Assembly (NCBI RefSeq): GCF_006148925.1
Contig: NZ_VAWB01000001.1
Coordinates: forward strand, 586,001 to 650,000
Source: Hyunsoonleella aestuarii
Lineage (GTDB): Bacteria; Bacteroidota; Bacteroidia; Flavobacteriales; Flavobacteriaceae
DNA: 64,000 nt
Direction of reading: 5' to 3'
Position 1 is the first letter of the stretch; each line of letters opens with the position of its first letter. The notes below the pieces were generated by a model, which saw only the letters and a list, made by a program, of their open reading frames with translations, made no database searches and was not told where the DNA came from. Below, one piece after another: positions 34,072 through 41,046 of this stretch. Both the position numbers and the translations under genes were made by a program.

Positions 34072-35094
34072 ATGAAGAGAGAAGTTACCACCTTAAAAAA
34101 ACTAGCACAGGAATTAAAATTATCTACTTCAACCATTTCTCGTGCTCTAAACGATCATCCAGATATTAGTGATTTAACAAAAGATAAAGTGAAAAAATTA
34201 GCATCCGAACTAAACTATGTACCAAATATTTTCGCAAAAGGATTCAGGCAACACAAAACAAATATTATCGGTGTTTTAGTTCCTAATATCACCCATTATT
34301 TTACAGATACTATGTTAAGAGGTATTTTGGCTGAAGCCTCCGCACAGGGATATAAAGTAATAATTTCAGAATCAAACAATGATATTATTAAACAAACGGA
34401 AATGCTCAACACCCTATTGCAGTTCAATGTCGATGGCATTTTAATGTCCATATCTAAAATGACAAGAAGTGTTGATAGTATTTTAAACATTATCGATAAA
34501 ATACCATTAATACTTTTTGATAAAGCGTCCAATAAAATACCTTGTTCTCAAATTGTTACTAATGAAGAAGAATCAGCTTATAATGCTATAGAACATCTTA
34601 TAAATATTGGAAAAAAGAGAATAGCAATAATAAAAGAATCCGAATATTCATATACTTCTGAAAGACGATATGCTGGTTACATAAGAGCTTTAAAAGAACA
34701 TAATCTACCCATAGACGAAAAATTAATAATTAGTGTGGATGATATTTCTTTAAAACAAGGTAAACGTATGACTAATTTATTATTAAGCATACAGAATAGA
34801 CCAGATGCTATTTTTTCTATAACCGATAGCGCCGCTATTGGTGTTATACAAACATTAAAAAAGTTTAATATAAAAATTCCTGAAGAAATAGCAGTAGTTG
34901 GTTTTAGCAATTCCAGTCATTCAACAATAATAGAACCCAATTTAACTACAATAGACCAACCAGGCGAGCGAATTGGGACTACTGCGGTAAAATATTTGAT
35001 AGAAGAAATTAACAATCCATCTGAAACAATAAGTATTAAAACCATAGAAATTAAAGGAACCCTCATTATTAGAGACTCAACTTTTAAAGCTTAA
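34072..35094 (+). CDS. LacI-family transcriptional regulator
   Basis: A 340-residue repressor-type regulator. Its N-terminal helix-turn-helix is TLKKLAQELKLSTSTISRALNDHPDISDLTK, followed by a hinge helix (VKKLASELNYVPNIFAKG) and a periplasmic-binding-protein-like effector domain with IGVLVPNITHYFTDTMLRGI and NEEESAYNAIEHLINIGKKRIAII. It is divergent from the TonB receptor gene, with an operator-like palindrome between. It probably responds to the island's substrate or product. Its stop is 51 bases before uppP, marking the right edge of the island. Confidence 0.92.
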   Translation: MKREVTTLKKLAQELKLSTSTISRALNDHPDISDLTKDKVKKLASELNYVPNIFAKGFRQHKTNIIGVLVPNITHYFTDTMLRGILAEASAQGYKVIISESNNDIIKQTEMLNTLLQFNVDGILMSISKMTRSVDSILNIIDKIPLILFDKASNKIPCSQIVTNEEESAYNAIEHLINIGKKRIAIIKESEYSYTSERRYAGYIRALKEHNLPIDEKLIISVDDISLKQGKRMTNLLLSIQNRPDAIFSITDSAAIGVIQTLKKFNIKIPEEIAVVGFSNSSHSTIIEPNLTTIDQPGERIGTTAVKYLIEEINNPSETISIKTIEIKGTLIIRDSTFKA

Positions 35095-35133
35095 TTTTTT
35101 TGAATTAAATAATTGTTACTAGGTCTATTTTAA

Positions 35134-35141
35134 TATTTTTG
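35134..35141 (+). promoter_or_regulatory. Promoter -7 box very close to the uppP start
   Basis: TATTTTTG fits TAnnTTTG and ends 4 bases before the uppP ATG at 35146. If used, transcription would begin at or near the ATG, giving a leaderless or nearly leaderless message. Confidence 0.4.
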
Positions 35142-35145
35142 CCGG

Positions 35146-35940
35146 ATGGATATTATTGATTCAATTATTCTTGGCATTATTCAAGGACTTACCGAGTTTT
35201 TACCAGTTTCTTCAAGCGGTCATTTAGAATTAGGGAAAGCCATTCTTGGTGATAACTCAATACCAGAAGAAAGTTTGCTTTTTACAGTAGTTCTGCATTT
35301 TGCCACAGCTTTAAGCACCATTGTTGTTTTTAGAAAAGATATTTTTAATCTTTTTAAAGGTGCCCTAAAATTAAAATGGAACGAGGATCTACAATTTATT
35401 TTCAAAATTGGAATTTCAATGATCCCTGCCGTTATTGTTGGACTTTTTTTTGAAGAACAATTAGAAGCTCTATTTGGTGGTAATATATTACTAGTAGGAT
35501 GCATGTTAATTGTTACTGCCGCCCTACTGTTTTTCGCAGATAAAGCTAAAAACACTAATAAAAAAGTATCCTATATAAATGCCTTTTTTATTGGTATTTC
35601 ACAAGCTATTGCCATGTTACCAGGAATTTCAAGATCGGGGGCAACCATATCAACCTCTGTATTGTTAGGAAATGACAAAACTAAAGCTGCACGTTTCTCC
35701 TTTTTAATGGTTGTACCACTAATTTTTGGTAAAATAGCCAAAGATGTTTTAAGTGGAGATATATCAATGGAAAGTCAAAATTTCACTGCTCTGTCAATTG
35801 GTTTTATAGCGGCATTTATTGCTGGTTTGTTCGCTTGCACATGGATGATTGCTCTGGTTAAAAAAAGTAAACTAACTTATTTCGCAATCTATTGCACTAT
35901 TGTTGGTCTTATTGCAATTATATTTTCATTATTAAATTAA
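35146..35940 (+). CDS. uppP: Undecaprenyl-diphosphatase
   Basis: A 264-residue inner-membrane enzyme (BacA family) that recycles undecaprenyl diphosphate to the lipid carrier for cell-wall synthesis. The active-site motifs are GLTEFLPVSSSGHLELG near residue 13 and LPGISRSGATIS near 160. About seven to eight helices are visible. Its stop is one base before truB, the normal flavobacterial order. The usual upstream neighbour DUF3098 is separated by the inserted carbohydrate island. Confidence 0.95.
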   Translation: MDIIDSIILGIIQGLTEFLPVSSSGHLELGKAILGDNSIPEESLLFTVVLHFATALSTIVVFRKDIFNLFKGALKLKWNEDLQFIFKIGISMIPAVIVGLFFEEQLEALFGGNILLVGCMLIVTAALLFFADKAKNTNKKVSYINAFFIGISQAIAMLPGISRSGATISTSVLLGNDKTKAARFSFLMVVPLIFGKIAKDVLSGDISMESQNFTALSIGFIAAFIAGLFACTWMIALVKKSKLTYFAIYCTIVGLIAIIFSLLN

Positions 35941-35941
35941 T

Positions 35942-36634
35942 ATGAAAACTGCCGAAGACTATCAATCTGGTCAAATACTTTTAATTGACAAACCCTTAAA
36001 TTGGACTTCCTTTCAAGTTGTCAACAAACTACGCTGGGAAATAAAACAAGCTTTTAAAATAAAAAAAATTAAGGTCGGTCATGCTGGGACTCTAGATCCA
36101 TTGGCAACTGGTTTGTTATTACTTTGCACTGGCAAAATGACTAAGCAAATAGATTCGTTTCAAGCACAAATAAAAGAATACACTGGCACATTTGTTTTAG
36201 GAAGTACTACACCTTCTTTTGACTTAGAAACAGAAATCGATGAAACTTATCCAACTGAACACATTACTAAAGATTTAATTAAAGACACAACCCATCAATT
36301 TATTGGTGAAATTAAACAATACCCTCCTGTTTTTTCTGCAATTAAAAAGGATGGCAAGCGCTTATATGAATTTGCGAGAGCTGGTCAAGATGTTGAGATA
36401 AAACCTAGAATAGTTCGTATTACTACATTTGAAATTACAAAAATTCAAGGACTGAAAATTGATTTTAAAGTAGTTTGTAGCAAAGGGACTTACATTCGTT
36501 CTTTAGCCAACGATTTTGGAAAAGCATTGCAATCTGGAGCTCATTTATCGTCGCTACGACGTACCAAGATAGGTAATTTTAATGTGAATGATGCCATTAG
36601 TATTGAAAGCTTCATAACCTCTCTAAAAGTCTAA
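35942..36634 (+). CDS. truB: tRNA pseudouridine-55 synthase
   Basis: A 230-residue enzyme making pseudouridine at position 55 in the T-loop of tRNA. Catalytic Asp is in VGHAGTLDPLATGLLLL near residue 48. KEYTGTFVLGSTTPSFDLETE and CSKGTYIRSLANDFGK complete the TruB signature. The protein is shorter than the E. coli enzyme because it lacks the C-terminal PUA-like part. It is separated from uppP by a single base and is co-transcribed with it. Confidence 0.95.
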   Translation: MKTAEDYQSGQILLIDKPLNWTSFQVVNKLRWEIKQAFKIKKIKVGHAGTLDPLATGLLLLCTGKMTKQIDSFQAQIKEYTGTFVLGSTTPSFDLETEIDETYPTEHITKDLIKDTTHQFIGEIKQYPPVFSAIKKDGKRLYEFARAGQDVEIKPRIVRITTFEITKIQGLKIDFKVVCSKGTYIRSLANDFGKALQSGAHLSSLRRTKIGNFNVNDAISIESFITSLKV

Positions 36635-36681
36635 TTTCTATATTTTTACGTATCTTTCGTGTAACATTGCTATTAATTTAA

Positions 36682-37410
36682 TTGGATTTGAGCCTAACAG
36701 ATCAACATAAAGCCCTGCTTATTACGCTTCTAATTTCTGGAACGATTATTCTTTCTGTCTTTAATTTAAGTCTTAAAAAGCAAAGCGAATTTCTTTCTGA
36801 AAGTTATTATGAAGTTGAGCCAGAAGAAGAATTAACTGAAGAAGAAGTTAAACTCCTCGAAGCTCTAGAAAAATTGAATGCTAGTAAAGCAGAAACCAAC
36901 AACGCTTTTAATGAAACCAAGCAAAGCAAACAGTTTGCGCAAGCCTACAAACCAATTGCTCCTCCCGAAGATTATGAGTACCCTAAATCAAATGCAGATA
37001 ATTTAAATGATGGTAGGAATCATGAAGCGAAAAAGCATGAACCAATAGAGCCTGCCATAGATAAGGATAAGTTATCTTCTTTTGATAAGGTAAATGATTT
37101 ACTCAAGCAACAGCAAGACGATGGAAACAATGCAAAAAGCACTATTAGTTTCTCCTTAAAAGACAGAACAAAAGTTCATATCCCAATTCCTGTTTATTTG
37201 TGTGAGAATGACGGTAAAATAGTAGTTAACATAACGGTTGATGCAAAGGGCAGCGTTATCGACACTTACGTTAACACGTCCTCAAATTCTTCAAACGAAT
37301 GTTTAATTGAACACGCCCTGGAATATGCTAAAGAATCACTATTTAGTGCCGACGCTTCAAAACCTTCACAAATTGGCTCAATTACTTTTTATTTTATTGG
37401 CAAACATTAG
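36682..37410 (+). CDS. TonB-like energy-transducer-type protein
   Basis: A 242-residue protein with one N-terminal helix (ALLITLLISGTIILSVFNL). An acidic, charged linker follows (EVEPEEELTEEEVKLLEALEK and later PIAPPEDYEYP). The C-terminal domain, about residues 150-242, has GKIVVNITVDAKGSVIDTYVNT, the pattern of TonB C-terminal domains that contact receptors. The proline-rich linker of classical TonB is weak, so it may be a TonB relative rather than a true energiser. The start is a TTG at 36682. It overlaps the convergent thioredoxin-like gene by 17 bases. No exbB or exbD is adjacent. Confidence 0.65.
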   Translation: MDLSLTDQHKALLITLLISGTIILSVFNLSLKKQSEFLSESYYEVEPEEELTEEEVKLLEALEKLNASKAETNNAFNETKQSKQFAQAYKPIAPPEDYEYPKSNADNLNDGRNHEAKKHEPIEPAIDKDKLSSFDKVNDLLKQQQDDGNNAKSTISFSLKDRTKVHIPIPVYLCENDGKIVVNITVDAKGSVIDTYVNTSSNSSNECLIEHALEYAKESLFSADASKPSQIGSITFYFIGKH

Positions 37411-38011
37411 GTTTTAGTTCGCACAACATTTCGGTAACATCTTCAATAATATTTTTTCCTTTATCCTTATTGTACCAATGTTGTAAATCTTCTTTAAACT
37501 CTGGAGTTAATTTTCCATTCATAGCTTTAAAACGATTTACATAACTTGTCGCTTCACTTGGTCTGGGTCCGAAAGTATCAACGATCTCACTTGTTTCGTT
37601 ATCAATCATAATAAGCTTTGGAATCGCCCTGTTGCCATCTGTTAAGAAAGTATCCATTAATTCAGGGTTTTCATCTCGAAGCACCAATTTTAAGTCAATA
37701 TTTCCAGTAAAATCGGCTATCTTATTTAATACAGGAATAACGTGTGCTGCATCACCACACCAACTCTCAGTTAAAACTAACCATGTAGTCTTCCCGTCAA
37801 AGGATTTTAAACGATCTTTAGTTTCATCAGAAAGCTTAACCGTCTTATCCCAGCGCTTCATGCGTCTATCGTTAAGTTTGGTGTAGTTGGCCAAAGCCTC
37901 AGTTTTTTCATTTCCAGTAGTAGAATTTTCTTCAACCAATTGTTTAACCAAATCTTTATACTCCCGATAAGACATGGCCTTTTTCAAACTTTTATCAATA
38001 ACTAGATTCAT
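37394..38011 (-). CDS. Thioredoxin-fold protein with a single active-site cysteine
   Basis: A 205-residue protein from the ATG at 38011. The central part KTTWLVLTESWCGDAAHVIPVLNKIAD is a thioredoxin fold, with the active site WCGDA in place of WCxxC, so only the first cysteine is kept. NRAIPKLIMIDNETSEIVDTFGPRPSEA carries the cis-proline region. It has no signal peptide and should be cytoplasmic. A monothiol site suggests a role other than disulfide reduction; this is inference. It is convergent with and overlaps the TonB-like gene and is divergent from tag. Confidence 0.8.
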   Translation of the reverse strand: MNLVIDKSLKKAMSYREYKDLVKQLVEENSTTGNEKTEALANYTKLNDRRMKRWDKTVKLSDETKDRLKSFDGKTTWLVLTESWCGDAAHVIPVLNKIADFTGNIDLKLVLRDENPELMDTFLTDGNRAIPKLIMIDNETSEIVDTFGPRPSEATSYVNRFKAMNGKLTPEFKEDLQHWYNKDKGKNIIEDVTEMLCELKPNVCQ

Positions 38012-38075
38012 AATGCTGTTTTTTTTGAAGTAAAATATCAAGCTCCAAAATTAGCATCTTGACATTTTAATTAAG

Positions 38076-38089
38076 ATGATATTTGTCAT
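38076..38089. promoter_or_regulatory. Crp/Fnr-type palindrome (TGATATTTGTCA), copy 1
   Basis: ATGATATTTGTCAT fits the Crp/Fnr-family pattern TGAY-N4-RTCA. It lies between the divergent thioredoxin-fold gene (65 bases away) and tag (30 bases away). An identical 12-base core occurs at 40411-40422 in front of ppk2. Confidence 0.45.
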
Positions 38090-38119
38090 ACTTTTACTTT
38101 AAACCTTACTATATTAAAT

Positions 38120-38686
38120 ATGGATACTAAAAAAAGATGTGGCTGGTGTCTTGGCGACCCTTTATATGAAGCTTATCATGATGAAGAATGGGGCGTTCCT
38201 GTTTATGATGATGATACACTTTTTGAATTTTTGATACTAGAGACTTTCCAAGCAGGCTTGAGTTGGATAACTGTACTTAGAAAGCGTGAAAATTTCAAAA
38301 AAGCCTTTGATAATTTCGATTATAAAAAAATAGCAAATTACAAGCAAGATAAAATAGATAGCCTATTACTAGATGCAGGAATAATAAGGAATAAACTAAA
38401 GGTGAATGCCACAATTACAAACGCAAAGGCCTTTATGAAAATACAAGACGAATTTGGGGGTTTTAGCAAATATATTTGGGGGTTTATTGATGGCAAACCT
38501 ATAAAAAATGCTTTAGAAGATTACAGAAAAGCCCCCGCTAACACCCCGTTAAGCGATACTATTAGTAAAGATTTAAAAAAGCGGGGTTTTAAATTTGTTG
38601 GCACTACCGTAATTTATGCTCACATGCAAGCTACAGGTATGGTTAACGACCATGAAGTTAAATGTTTTAGATATGATGAAGTTTAA
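38120..38686 (+). CDS. tag: DNA-3-methyladenine glycosylase I
   Basis: A 188-residue base-excision enzyme that removes 3-methyladenine. The N-terminal RCGWCLGDPLYEAYHDEEWG and the C-terminal NDHEVKCF supply the zinc ligands, two Cys and two His, of the Tag family. The core LFEFLILETFQAGLSWITVLRKRENF is fully conserved. Like the ATL protein at the other end of the window it concerns alkylation damage, but the two genes are not linked. It ends 4 bases inside the convergent PPK2 gene. Confidence 0.95.
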   Translation: MDTKKRCGWCLGDPLYEAYHDEEWGVPVYDDDTLFEFLILETFQAGLSWITVLRKRENFKKAFDNFDYKKIANYKQDKIDSLLLDAGIIRNKLKVNATITNAKAFMKIQDEFGGFSKYIWGFIDGKPIKNALEDYRKAPANTPLSDTISKDLKKRGFKFVGTTVIYAHMQATGMVNDHEVKCFRYDEV

Positions 38687-39507
38687 TCAATTTCTTTCTC
38701 TTCAATTTCAATATGTTCTATCACCTCTTGATCTTTTGGTTTATAAGGCATAATATCTAAAAGGTGCTCAATAGCTTCTACTCTAGCTTTTGTCTTCTTA
38801 TTAGCTTTTATAATAACCCAAGGTGCAACTTTAGTATTGGTTACTTTAAACATTTTCTTTTTGTAGTAGGTATAATTATCCCATAGTTCCAATGCTTTTT
38901 GGTCTACTGGACTGTATTTCCATTTTTTCAATGGACTTGTTTTTATATCTTCAAAACGTCTTTCTTGTTCGTCTTTTGAAATTGAAAAATAAAATTTTAC
39001 AAGTCTCATACCCGATTCAGAAATCATACGTTCAAATTGATTTACTTGGCTCATAAATATCTCATATTCATTTTTAGAACAGAACCCATTAACAGGTTCT
39101 ACAATAGCTCTATTATACCAGCTTCTATCAAAAAAAACAATCTCGCCTTCTCGAGGCAATTGGTTTATATATCGTTGGAAATACCATTGTCCCTTTTCTT
39201 CAATTGTAGGCTTTGGTAATGCGACAACTTTAAACTCTCTAGGATTTAGGTGTTGTGTAATTCTTCTAATTGCACCACCTTTTCCTGCCGCATCACGTCC
39301 TTCAAAAATGATAACTATTTTTTCTTTCTTTTCCTCAACCCAATGTTGCAGTTTTATTAATTCTTCTTGCAAGGATTTTAGACGTGATTCATAATTTAAA
39401 TTTCTTAATACTTTAGAAACAGAAATATCATCATCTATTAAAAATTGAACAATTCCTTTTTTAGAATTCAATTTGTTTAAATCCTTTGAAGTTATAGTAT
39501 TATTCAT
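38683..39507 (-). CDS. ppk2: Polyphosphate kinase 2, copy B
   Basis: A 274-residue single-domain PPK2. It carries Walker A GRDAAGKGGAIRRITQHLNPREF, the family VALPKPTIEEKGQWYFQRYI and Walker B IVFFDRSWYNRA. PPK2 enzymes phosphorylate nucleoside mono- or diphosphates with polyphosphate, or the reverse. It follows copy A by 6 bases and shares its whole length, so the two arose by tandem duplication. The substrate class of each cannot be told by eye. The C-terminus is acidic (EVIEHIEIEEKEID), unlike copy A. Confidence 0.92.
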   Translation of the reverse strand: MNNTITSKDLNKLNSKKGIVQFLIDDDISVSKVLRNLNYESRLKSLQEELIKLQHWVEEKKEKIVIIFEGRDAAGKGGAIRRITQHLNPREFKVVALPKPTIEEKGQWYFQRYINQLPREGEIVFFDRSWYNRAIVEPVNGFCSKNEYEIFMSQVNQFERMISESGMRLVKFYFSISKDEQERRFEDIKTSPLKKWKYSPVDQKALELWDNYTYYKKKMFKVTNTKVAPWVIIKANKKTKARVEAIEHLLDIMPYKPKDQEVIEHIEIEEKEID

Positions 39508-39513
39508 AAAAAT

Positions 39514-40362
39514 CTAATCAATTTGTTTAATCATCCTATGGTAACGCTGCACAATGTTAGGGTCTGGTAGTAGTGTTGTTCCAGAATTTCCCTTATTTTC
39601 ATATTTAAATTTAGACAGTACATAGCGCATACTTTCCAAGCGAGCTTCTTTTTTAATATTAGTTTTAATGATAATCCAAGGACTAAATGTAGTATGTGTT
39701 TTACTAAACATTTGTTCTTTATAGTAGGTATAATCATCCCAACGTTTTTGGCCTTCTTGATCTACTGGACTAAATTTCCAGCGCTTTAAAGGACTTTCTA
39801 AGCGAGAATTAAACCTTTTTATTTGTTCTTCTTTAGAAATAGAAAACCAAAATTTGATTAAAACAATTCCGTCTTCATAAAGCATGTGTTCAAACTCTGG
39901 AACTTGAACCATAAATTTATCGTAATCCTCTTCACTACAAAACCCCATTACAGGTTCTACTACTGCTCGATTATACCAGCTTCTATCGAAAAAAACTATT
40001 TCTCCTGGATTTGGCATTTTTTTAATGTAGCGCCTAAAATACCATTGCCCTTTTTCAACGTCTGTTGGTTTTGTTAAAGCAACAACCCGCATTGAGCGCG
40101 GATTTAAATGCTCAATAAAACGCCGAATAGAGCTGCCTTTACCCGCTGCATCTCGCCCTTCAAAAATAACACAAACACGTTTTTTGTATTTTGCAACCCA
40201 TTGCTGTAAATCAACTAATTCTGCTTGAAGTTTCTTTAATTCAATTTCGTAATCAACAGTTTTTAGCAAATCAGCAACTTGCTCTTCAGTTTTATGCTCC
40301 TTTAGAATTTTTATAAACTCCGCTTTGGCTTTAAACTTTTTAAAATGTTCTAATGTTAGCAT
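39514..40362 (-). CDS. ppk2: Polyphosphate kinase 2, copy A
   Basis: A 282-residue PPK2 with Walker A GRDAAGKGSSIRRFIEHLNPRSM, VALTKPTDVEKGQWYFRRYI and Walker B IVFFDRSWYNRAVVEPVMGFC. It is the first gene of the tandem pair, 57 bases after the aat stop. A Crp/Fnr-like palindrome lies 48 bases before its start. Two paralogs with different substrates, such as AMP and ADP, would together turn polyphosphate and AMP into ATP; this division of labour is a hypothesis. Confidence 0.92.
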   Translation of the reverse strand: MLTLEHFKKFKAKAEFIKILKEHKTEEQVADLLKTVDYEIELKKLQAELVDLQQWVAKYKKRVCVIFEGRDAAGKGSSIRRFIEHLNPRSMRVVALTKPTDVEKGQWYFRRYIKKMPNPGEIVFFDRSWYNRAVVEPVMGFCSEEDYDKFMVQVPEFEHMLYEDGIVLIKFWFSISKEEQIKRFNSRLESPLKRWKFSPVDQEGQKRWDDYTYYKEQMFSKTHTTFSPWIIIKTNIKKEARLESMRYVLSKFKYENKGNSGTTLLPDPNIVQRYHRMIKQID

Positions 40363-40410
40363 ATTACAAATTTATCATACTAATATTATTAAAATTCATA
40401 ATAAAAAATA

Positions 40411-40422
40411 TGATATTTGTCA
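40411..40422. promoter_or_regulatory. Crp/Fnr-type palindrome (TGATATTTGTCA), copy 2
   Basis: The 12 bases are identical to the core of copy 1 at 38077-38088. The site overlaps the aat stop codon and lies 48 bases upstream of the first ppk2 gene, a reasonable place for an activator site. Confidence 0.45.
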
Positions 40423-41046
40423 GTACAAATATTTTAAAAAATCTTGCCTAGAAATCTCCTCTGCTCCTAAACTTTCAAGATGAGAAGTATAAACTTGGCA
40501 ATCTATTAATTTATAATTCGAATTCTGAACAAAGGATATAAACCCAACTTTACTAGCATTACTTTCTTTTGTGAACATGCTTTCTCCACAAAACACACCA
40601 TTATTAAGATCTACACCATAGAGTCCTGCAATTAGTTTATCTTGTTGCCAAACCTCAACAGATTTAGCATAACCCTGATGATGTAATTCTATATATGCAT
40701 TAATCATATCATCCGTAATCCATGTTCCCCGTTGCCCTCTTCGTTTTGCAACGGCACATTCAGTAATAACATCCTCAAAAGCTTTATTAAAAGTTACACT
40801 ATAATTTTTATTTCGTAATATCTGATGCATACTTTTCGTAATCTTCAACTTCTCAGGAAATAAAACAAATCTAGGATCTGGTGACCACCATAAAACAGGA
40901 AATCCAGTTTCATACCATGGAAATATGCCTTTTTTATAGGCAAGTAACAAACGGTCAATTGACAAATCCCCTCCTATTGCCAGCACCCCTTCATCTGTGG
41001 CTTCTCCTAAGTCTGGGAACCATAACTCTTTTGTTAAATAAACCAT
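40420..41046 (-). CDS. aat: Leucyl/phenylalanyl-tRNA-protein transferase
   Basis: A 208-residue enzyme that adds Leu or Phe from charged tRNA to proteins with N-terminal Lys or Arg, marking them for ClpAP (N-end rule). The signature blocks are FPDLGEATDEGVLAIGGDLSIDRLLLAYKKGIFPWYE, WWSPDPRFVLFPEKLKI, GTWITDDMINAYIELH, AGLYGVDLNNGVFCGESMF and DCQVYTSHLESLGAE. Its start codon shares a base with the stop of the AtoE gene upstream (1-base overlap), so it is translationally coupled to a transporter with no obvious connection to proteolysis. Confidence 0.95.
   Translation of the reverse strand: MVYLTKELWFPDLGEATDEGVLAIGGDLSIDRLLLAYKKGIFPWYETGFPVLWWSPDPRFVLFPEKLKITKSMHQILRNKNYSVTFNKAFEDVITECAVAKRRGQRGTWITDDMINAYIELHHQGYAKSVEVWQQDKLIAGLYGVDLNNGVFCGESMFTKESNASKVGFISFVQNSNYKLIDCQVYTSHLESLGAEEISRQDFLKYLY

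Noticed and set aside
25493-35094. Transposon or prophage as carrier of the island
   Set aside because: No transposase, integrase, direct repeats or tRNA at either edge.
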